The notes beneath the pieces were generated by a model, which was not told where the DNA came from, searched no databases, and saw nothing but the letters and a program-made list of their open reading frames with translations. A stretch of 64,000 nucleotides of DNA, from the NCBI GenBank assembly GCA_016648135.1, contig JADDOH010010105.1, positions 1 to 64,000 of the forward strand, read 5' to 3'. The translations under genes were made by a program, and so were the position numbers. The DNA comes from Agrypnia vestita. Taxonomy: Eukaryota; Arthropoda; Insecta; Trichoptera; Phryganeidae. Shown here one piece after another: positions 57,397-64,000 of the stretch; position 1 is the stretch's first letter; each line of letters begins with the position of its first letter.

Positions 57397-57571
57397 TTCT
57401 GTATATAATTTTCTGGGATATTCTGCCACGTATATGTAACCTCTCTGGCCGACTTTTCGGATCCCATTGCAGGGTCTATCATCACAGCTGATGTGATAAG
57501 TGTGTGTTGATGTGCAATACCGTACCGAAATCTTCGGTACAGATATCCCAGAAAATTATATACAGAAAATA
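57397..57571. mobile_element. Inverted repeat enclosing a PLE-type hammerhead relic
   Basis: TCTGTATATAATTTTCTGGG (57398) is repeated inverted as CCCAGAAAATTATATACAGA (57549-57568). Between them, on the minus strand, lies a copy of the 12.06-kb motif: GTGATGA, TAGACCCTGCAATGGGATCC, GAAAAGTC (57448-57489). Compared with that copy it has lost the first core C and the palindrome. Confidence 0.65.
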
Positions 57572-57574
57572 TTA

Positions 57575-58550
57575 ATAATTTTCTACTTTTGACTGTCTTA
57601 CTACACCTTATCATTTAATTTTCTTTGGGTTCTGTATCGTATTGTATTTATGAAGATTACAAAAAATACTAGCTCAGCATAATCTTTAATTATTAAATAA
57701 TTTAAAAATAAAAATTTTGGGGTCAAGTGTTGCCCTATACCGGAACGGGAGTGTTGAAATTGTTTTTTAACGAAAACGACTTTTTTTAAATTGGTAATCC
57801 GACAAAACTAACATCCTGTCCATGTCACATTTCATTTTTTTTTAAATTCCAGTCGCCACCGGTTCCATTTTCATTTCCTCTGCGGATGTATTCTGAAAAT
57901 TGGAACACGCATCAATGACAGATCACGGATAATTCATTTCAAATCCTTTACTGTTCCGAAAATGAAGTACATAAAAGTACGCGTTACCATCCAAAGGATG
58001 GAATGATTGTGAGACCTCGAGGAGACTACTCGCAATATTGGTTACGGATTCATTTTTATCGTATTGTATCCTGCTTTAGAGTTTTTGTCATTTGGTTTTT
58101 CTTCTCATTTCAGATTCGCAATAACTAATATCTTTATACCTGATGCATCAATGTAAAATTAAAGGTGATATTTTATGTGGATAATGCTCTAACTCAATCG
58201 ACAATCATAACATTTGCTTTGGTTATTATCTTCGTAATGGATGGAATAAAACTGTGTTATTACACTACTTGATTTTAATTATGAATTATAGTACTAAGTT
58301 AGTAAAAATATTTGTGTTCATAAAAAATCCATGAAAAACTGATTGATCATTTGATTATATTCTGAATATATTATTAGTAATACCGTTGGTAACGTTCCAT
58401 GTAGGAAAAAACTGTTAACAACAGGCCCAATAGTATATTTGAGTTGCATATTATACCAATAATACTATAGTTATGTAATTATAACTTAGGCGCATTACTC
58501 ACTAATTGAAAGATTAAAATTGATAACTCGGAAAAAACAAAAAGTACAAA
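57575..58550. other. No gene recognised
   Basis: AT-rich, no motif seen. Confidence 0.5.
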
Positions 58551-58697
58551 ATTTCATGTGGAGATTGTAATAGTAAATAAATTGGAAAAACTTCTAGAAA
58601 ACTCTATATTAGACTAAAAGAGCATTATCGTTGTCGAAGAAGTGATAACTTTTCTGAATTTTCAAATCGTGTCATGGATAATAATGAATTATTTTGA
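58542..58697 (+). pseudogene. Penelope-like element GIY-YIG domain
   Basis: KYKISCGDCNSK, stop, IGKTSRKLYIRLKEHY, then RSDNFSEFSNRVMDNNEL to TGA at 58695. It matches the PLE GIY-YIG block closely: the C-x2-C pair, YIGKT-R, R-x3-H (RLKEH) and F-N. The stop is TAA where the first tyrosine of YIG belongs, a single-base loss of the catalytic-motif residue. The H of the final NH pair is changed. RT and downstream hammerhead not found. A different subfamily from the 44-kb copy. Confidence 0.85.
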
Positions 58698-58699
58698 AA

Positions 58700-60030
58700 G
58701 TTAAGAAATTAAAAGAAATTTGAACTCAACTATTAATTCGAATCGCAATATCGCGTTCACTCTTGTGTTGTGGTCTCTTCTTCTACTCTGTGAAAAAGTT
58801 CAAGCATTTTTTCCTTAATTTAGTAATTAGCGTTGTTTCATCAATATATATATATACTTTAATATATTCTTAATAGCTCTTATACTTCTTATTGAGAGAT
58901 GTCATTACAAAAAGATTTTTTAATGGGCACACAAATTTTCAGGGGGTAATAGTAATATTGCATGGTTGCGCACCAATTTTATTCTACCCCGAAAATTTGA
59001 CCTCGGAAAACGTGTTTTTTATTCTTTATATTTCAGTCTTACAATAGTGCAGATCCATATTAAAACTCAAGTAGTTTAAGTACGTAGTAAAATTGGAAGA
59101 CAAATTGCTTTAATAGTTAAATTAGAAAACAAAAAAATTTTTTACAGGAATGTGCATTATTCATTACTTATGAATGCATTTACTTATGATGCAAAAGGTT
59201 TGTTTTCAATAAATATGATATAAAAAGACTATGAGCATAATAAAATTACTATTTTACATAAGGGCAAGGTAAATTTACATTTAACCGATTAGAAATACAG
59301 AGAAAATTATTTCGTAAATCACGGAGGAACAAACCCGGAATTTTCCCGTTATTGTGCAATGTAATATTATTTATATATTATACATAAATTATTATAAACA
59401 TAAATTTTTTTGAACTTAAAAAATGTGATGAAATTCGCATCGTTGTTTCCCCGAAAAGAAATCCCGGATTCGCGCTCTCGGTGGTGACGAAATAATTGAA
59501 GATATTTTATAGATCAATTTTTCTGAATATCTTTCGAATTTTTTCATTTAATTATTTTTTTATTTTCTTAGCAACCGTGTTTTAAACTGTTCGGCAACTA
59601 GATTTTCTTCATATTTTTTGTTCAATATACCTACCTAAGATATTTTATTTTCTTAGTAGGTACCTACATTGAAATAAAAATTATTTACTTTTTCAATTTG
59701 TGACAAATATTGTGACTGGTGGCGTTGCGCTAATGCGGAATTTCATGGCTGAGTAGTTCACAGTTTGTTAAATCTTCTGAAAATCGTTTATTATCCGTTG
59801 AAACGTATAAAGGTCACTGGAATATTCAAGCGAGAATTAACATGGTTCGACTCCACTCTGGTTGCGACGATTATAATAAAATTGGTCGAGGTCCTTGGAT
59901 TATAATATATAATCTTTCAGCGCGCACTTCTAAATTCCAATTCGAATAGATTCCGATTCGAATAGATACAGAGGATAGTGTTCAGTCACAAAACACAAGT
60001 GTCATCACAAGTTTACGTAGTTTTTTTACT
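58700..60030. other. No gene recognised
   Basis: AT-rich. A small hairpin at 59632-59665 (CCTAAGA/TCTTAGTAGG) is the only structure noticed. Confidence 0.45.
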
Positions 60031-60032
60031 TA

Positions 60033-60187
60033 ACACGCTTCGCAGTGTTTCACTTAAATACAAATTCATGGTATTTTATTTACAATCATACCAAATTCGC
60101 GGTATTTCTGTTGCGGTCAGCTCAGATTCATGGAATTTCACTTGTCGACAGCCCCGATTCACGATATTTCATAATAATATTCATTAT
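60033..60187 (+). repeat. 31-bp minisatellite
   Basis: ATTCATGGTATTTTATT (60064), ATTCGCGGTATTTCTGT (60095), ATTCATGGAATTTCACT (60126), ATTCACGATATTTCATA (60157): four units exactly 31 bp apart. A fifth degenerate unit (CTTCGCAGTGTTTCACTT) starts at about 60038. The period is not a multiple of three, so the 70-codon frame over it is not a protein repeat. Confidence 0.8.
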
Positions 60188-60189
60188 TG

Positions 60190-60810
60190 AGCTTATTTTT
60201 TACTCTGGATAGTTGAGTGTTAAAAAGATAGTGTGTCGATCATGTTTATTTCATTAAAAACAGTCTTATTTTAACAGTAATTGCATATTAAATAGGTATG
60301 GAAATCTATAATTCCAACAAACTGGGAAAAATCAAATTGATTATAAAATTGTTTAATTGTGTTTAATCTAAACATATCGCTGTAAATGAAAACTAGTTAA
60401 AATAATTAAATAGTTTCATGTTTATTTCATTTAAAAAAAGGTTATTTTAACATTCATTGTGTACCCAGTCACGAAAATCTGCAAGCCTGACAAACTTGAA
60501 AAAATCAAATATATTTTTAATGGTTCCATTGTGTTTAATGTAAAATATATCTCTGTGAGGACAAACTAGTCAGAATAATTTAAAATCAGAAATATAAAAT
60601 ATGATTTTGCAGTTAACAAAATTTTTGGAATCGTGGCTCTTTTAATGTGAATTGTCGATAAAGGAGAAATTATCGATTAATAAAGATTTTTGTGCAAATA
60701 ATAATAAAGATGTAACACAACTTAGCCTTTTATGTCTTTAATAATAGCAAAATAACTGTGGTAACATTATTTTTAATAATCAAAAAAAAATTGTATTAAC
60801 CATTTATTGA
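60190..60810. other. No gene recognised
   Basis: AT-rich. 60241-60420 and 60421-60600 share loose blocks (CATGTTTATTTCATT, TTATTTTAACA, AACAAACT-GAAAAA-TCAAAT, GTGTTTAAT), suggesting an old duplication of about 180 bp. Confidence 0.4.
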
Positions 60811-60812
60811 AT

Positions 60813-60850
60813 AATCTACACGTTTCGGGGCCAATAGTTTCTTCATGAGA
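60813..60850 (-). ncRNA. Weak hammerhead-like relic
   Basis: Minus strand: ATGAAGA (first base changed), A, a former stem now unpaired (ending GGCCCC), GAA, ACGTGT, A, GATT. The 3' half is like the 9.7-kb motif. Stem II is lost. Confidence 0.35.
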
Positions 60851-60859
60851 ATCCAACGT

Positions 60860-61335
60860 ACACTAAAGTAAAAATTGAAAAAAAGGCATTAACAAAATCA
60901 AACAGTAAATGTAAGAGAGTTGAAAAACTAATTAGGAACTAATGTGAATATAAATTTAAAAGGTAAGTATTTGCAAAAATGAATCGGTTATTTATATTAT
61001 TTTATTTGCTGTTAACAATTTTTCTAATTCATTATTATTCTGACTGCAATCCTTAGTAATTTACATACAAATTTCTTAACCCTTGTTAATATCAAAAGAA
61101 TTTTTTTTAAAGATAATTCGGGCAAGATATAACATAATTTAATATAATTTTAACCTTGCCTATATTTTTATGACTACTTCACTACTTTCTTTGATATTTA
61201 CCTTTTTTATGTTTCTCTTTTCTGTACCTATGTTTTATTTTTTGATTAACTTTTCAATTTTTGATTTAATACTTTATTTTAATTAACTTCCTCCTTGCTG
61301 AGTTGCCCTTCACACGACATGGAATGGAAATGGCC
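60860..61335. other. No gene recognised
   Basis: T-rich from 61130, like the stretch before the 3.3- and 24.4-kb repeat copies. Confidence 0.4.
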
Positions 61336-61340
61336 TATAG

Positions 61341-61440
61341 AGAAAAAAATGTCGACCTGGCGACGTAAGAGTAGAACCGATATGGGAGCTTTCACTAACA
61401 AAGCGGTCCTGGAATGCGGTGGGTCCCCATTCACTGTCTA
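61341..61440 (+). repeat. Dispersed 'ACGGTCCTGG' repeat, copy 4
   Basis: AAAAAAATGTCGACCTGGCG, AACCGATATGGGAGCTTTC, AAGCGGTCCTGGAATGCGG, GTGGGTCCCCATTCACTG. Best preserved and closest to the 2.3-kb copy. Confidence 0.65.
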
Positions 61441-61444
61441 ATAC

Positions 61445-62090
61445 AACTTTGTGAAATCTAACAACGTTCACCTAGACTTCTTTACATTTTGAAATACATA
61501 AAGTAGTAATACATAAAGTACAAATCTGTTTGTTTTTTAGGGGTTGCCAAAGTCAATAAATAGATTGGTAATTCGGATATCGCGTGTACATTTGTACACA
61601 AATACATCCCCTACGGTGTGGGGGGAGGGTGGGGTGGCCAGGCAGAGGCGCCCGGGGCGGCTGCTCTGATTAAAGTTGCATTCCCTGTATAAATTACATC
61701 GGAGCCAATAGTCAACTACGACTTGCATCGGATTGTCTGACACCATTCCAAGATACAGCTGGGACACAAAAGGCGATCCGGGTGACTTGTTACGTTGCAA
61801 ATATGTTATACAACTTCACGTCCGCTACTATATATATATTTACATATTGCTGGTGCTGTGCGCGCTGAAATTTTTATGTTTTATTTCGTAAACTAACTCG
61901 TGAAACTAGCGCAACGCTACCGGGCGGATCTCAGAGGCAAATTTTATAAAAACTCGTGTAGATAAATTAAATGATGTTATTAATTAAGATAAACTAAGTC
62001 TTGTAGAGCTATTTTTATGGGAAATCTTTATAGGATGGTAGCCCAGGCCTAATGACCTGTATTTTTTATTACATAATAATTAATTACAGA
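61445..62090. other. Unrecognised; one 87-codon antisense frame
   Basis: 61600-61665 is very G-rich (GGGGGGAGGGTGGGGTGGCC). The minus-strand frame 61537-61800 over it is not recognised. A coding exon cannot be excluded. Confidence 0.3.
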
Positions 62091-62094
62091 AATT

Positions 62095-62245
62095 GTGGTC
62101 ATCTAATCTAAATATAATAATTTCGTTGTCTGTCTGTCCATATGTCGTAATGTGAGTATTGACTTAGAAGAACAAGCAAGCACTGGAAATTTTGGAAGAA
62201 AAATTTTGACCGGTTCTAGGCAATGCAGGCGCGGGTGCTACAAAA
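62095..62245 (-). repeat. GACAGACAGAC repeat family, copy 4
   Basis: Minus strand: TTTTGTAGCACCCGCGCCTG at the head, ATTACGACATATGGACAGAC and AGACAACGAAATTATTATAT at the tail. It corresponds to 50.57-50.72 kb. Confidence 0.6.
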
Positions 62246-62539
62246 ATAAGCTATATACTTTGTTAAAGGAGCTTAACGTAACAAATTTGAAAAAAAAACT
62301 GAGAACACTTTGGTAGTCGCATCGTGATGAGAAAATCACTGAACAAAAAGTACTGACACCCGCCTACTGGCTACACATGTGAGATGTACCGATACTAGGT
62401 ACCAGTAAGATGATAAAATAAAATATAAAGTAAAAATGAAAGTTAATAAAAAAAAATTAATCCAGTTTTCGTAACAAATTTTAGCGGATCACTGTTAAAT
62501 AAAATAATATTTTCCACCTTAAAAAACAGTTTTCCCGAG

Positions 62540-62939
62540 TGATTTATGTAAATGAAATTTTTCGCTCGAGGCATATTTTCGCTTCCGAGAAGTCGCGAAC
62601 GAAACAACTTTATTTCGACTATCGAAACTTATATCGCGTTAACGGCAAAAAGTTGTCTTCAAGTTGGACAGATCCGATAACAACCATTCGGGGGCGATCT
62701 CGCGCAAACAATCATCAATTTATTTCTCTCGCGTCATTTATCAAATGATGGAAAACGTCTCAACCCGGCGAGGAAACACATTTGTTGGGTATGAAAAGCA
62801 TCCGCCGAAACATATCGCCTGTCAAACTTCGCATCGCAGTCCTCTCTGCGTATTGTCTGTGTTGTTTAGCTTGTCACGGACTGCTACCGTCATCTTCCCA
62901 CGCGTCGAAACCGCATCAGAGTGACAGGGTATAGGCGAG
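62540..62939 (+). other. Candidate 5' exon or promoter region
   Basis: CpG-rich (TCGCGAACGAAACAAC, GGGGGCGATCTCGCGC, CCACGCGTCGAAACCGC) in contrast to flanking AT-rich DNA, and ending in GGCGAG|GTAAGT, a good donor at 62940. An 86-codon frame (62664-62924) ends before the donor, so the exon would be non-coding or 5' UTR. The GTAAGT is also the first base block of the 143-bp satellite, which in later units reads GTAAAT. Confidence 0.3.
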
Positions 62940-64000
62940 GTAAGTATTATATTGATAGATTTTCGGCGGCTCGTAATACGGCAATGTTGTGTAAACTTGA
63001 CAATTTTAATACATCATTTTGTAAATGGTGCGCAGTACGCATCTGCGCGACTGCCGCAGCAGGGCTGCTGGGAACTGGCATCGTAAATATTACATTGATT
63101 GATTTTTAGCGACTCGCAATATGGCAATTCAATGTAAACTTGAGAATTTTAATATGTCATTTTGTAAACGATATGCAATAAGTATCTGCACGACTGCCGC
63201 ATCAGGGCTGCTGGGAACTGGTATCGTAAATAACACATTGATTGATTTTCAGCGGCTTTTAATATGGCAATGTTGTGTAAACTTGACAATTTTATTATGT
63301 CATTTTGTAAATGGAGCGCAGTACGCATCTGCGCGACTGCCGTATCAGGGCTACTGGGAACTGGCATCGTAAATATTACATTGATTGATTTTAGGCGGCT
63401 CTTAATATGGCAATGTTGTGTAAACTTGACAATTTTAATACATCATTTAGTAAATGGTGCGCAGTACGCATCTGCGCGACTGCGGCATAAGGGCTGCCGG
63501 GAACTGGCATCGTAAATATTACATTAATTGATTTTAGGCGGCTCTTAATATAGCAATGTTGTGTAAACTTGACAATTTTAATACATCATTTAGTAAATGG
63601 TGCGCAGTACGCATCTGCGCGACTGCGGCATAAGGGCTGCCGGGAACTGGCATCGTAAATATTACATTGATTGATTTTAGGCGGCTCTTAATATGGCAAT
63701 GTTGTGTAAACTTGACAATTTTAATACATCATTTAGTAAATGGTGCGCAGTACGCATCTGCGCGACTGCGGCATAAGGGCTGCCGGGAACTGGCATCGTA
63801 AATATTACATTAATTGATTTTAGGCGGCTCTTAATATGGCAATGTTGTGTAAACTTGACAATTTTAATACATCATTTAGTAAATGGTGCGCAGTACGCAT
63901 CTGCGCGACTGCGGCATAAGGGCTGCCGGGAACTGGCATCGTAAATATTACATTAATTGATTTTAGGCGGCTCTTAATATAGCAATGTTGTGTAAACTTG
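62940..64000 (+). repeat. 143-bp satellite, seven units plus 60 bp
   Basis: Unit starts at 62940, 63083, 63226, 63369, 63512, 63655, 63798 and 63941, each exactly 143 bp apart. A unit reads GTAAATATTACATTGATTGA, GGCGGCTCTTAATATGGCAA, TGTTGTGTAAACTTGACAAT, TTAGTAAATGGTGCGCAGTA, CGCATCTGCGCGACTGCGGC, ending GGGAACTGGCATC. The first three units are diverged, the last four nearly identical. GCGCAG-TACGCAT-CTGCGC is a hairpin in most units. The array continues beyond the window. Frames over it change register each unit (143 is not a multiple of 3), so it is not coding. Confidence 0.97.

Noticed and set aside
59978..60190. 70-codon frame over the minisatellite
   Set aside because: The 31-bp period breaks the protein repeat and there is no start context.
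61537..61800. 87-codon antisense frame as a host exon
   Set aside because: No flanking splice consensus recognised and no family match; the length is expected by chance in a GC-rich patch.
62664..63515. Overlapping frames across the 143-bp satellite
   Set aside because: The period is not a multiple of three, so frames shift each unit; they reflect lack of stops in the repeat, not coding.
1..64000. CRISPR arrays, operons, ribosome binding sites, prophage
   Set aside because: No short regularly spaced palindromic repeats with unique spacers; all content is eukaryotic repeat DNA.

Overview
This is AT-rich nuclear DNA from an arthropod, most likely an insect. The evidence is the repeat content: Jockey/CR1-type and RTE-type non-LTR retrotransposon remnants, Penelope-like elements (PLEs) with a GIY-YIG domain, a mariner remnant, hAT-like and TA-flanked foldback elements, and several tRNA-derived SINEs. 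No CDS looks intact. Every coding stretch I recognise is a decayed or 5'-truncated transposon gene. There is no operon structure, no CRISPR array and no prokaryotic signature. The window reads as intergenic or intronic sequence, with three weak candidates for host 5' UTR exons (13.46-13.75, 39.94-40.03 and about 62.54-62.94 kb) and two candidate core promoters (4.39 and 34.0 kb).

Layout. 0-1.66 kb: tandem array of about 538-bp units, built from a dispersed element seen again at 20.9-21.1 and 56.2-56.3 kb. 1.67-5 kb: reverse transcriptase (RT) fragments and a TATA promoter candidate. 8.4-12.1 kb: SINE, foldback carrying two hammerhead-like motifs, Jockey 3' end, deleted mariner, PLE terminus. 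16.9-21.9 kb: foldback MITE, second copy of the same Jockey family, and a 740-bp element with the ends common in insect RTE-like repeats. 24.9-26.0 kb: foldback MITE and hammerhead-like motifs. 29.1-30.9 kb: the best preserved Jockey RT, with one nonsense codon. 33.4-35.5 kb: U2 snRNA fragment, promoter-like block, 160-bp tandem duplication and a run of short hairpins. 41.7-49.8 kb: CR1/L2-like 3' end, SINEs, MITE, PLE GIY-YIG domain, RT tail, RTE C-terminus. 51.5-55.65 kb: second hammerhead foldback, then a four-level nest (RTE fragment split by a hAT-like element, split by a TIR element, which carries a SINE). 56-61 kb: PLE fragments and a 31-bp minisatellite. 62.94-64.0 kb: an exact-period 143-bp satellite that runs off the window.

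The most interesting theme is about a dozen loci matching the core of dimeric type-I hammerhead ribozymes: CTGANGA, a stem, GAA, a short palindrome, then a T/A/C cleavage-position base, often flanked by a 3-4 bp stem I. Hammerhead motifs in Penelope-like elements are established knowledge, and two PLE GIY-YIG domains lie in this window. The unusual points here are an extra unpaired base after CTGANGA in most copies, and two unrelated foldbacks that each carry a head-to-head pair. All calls are by eye. Family names are inferred from motif resemblance and no database was searched.
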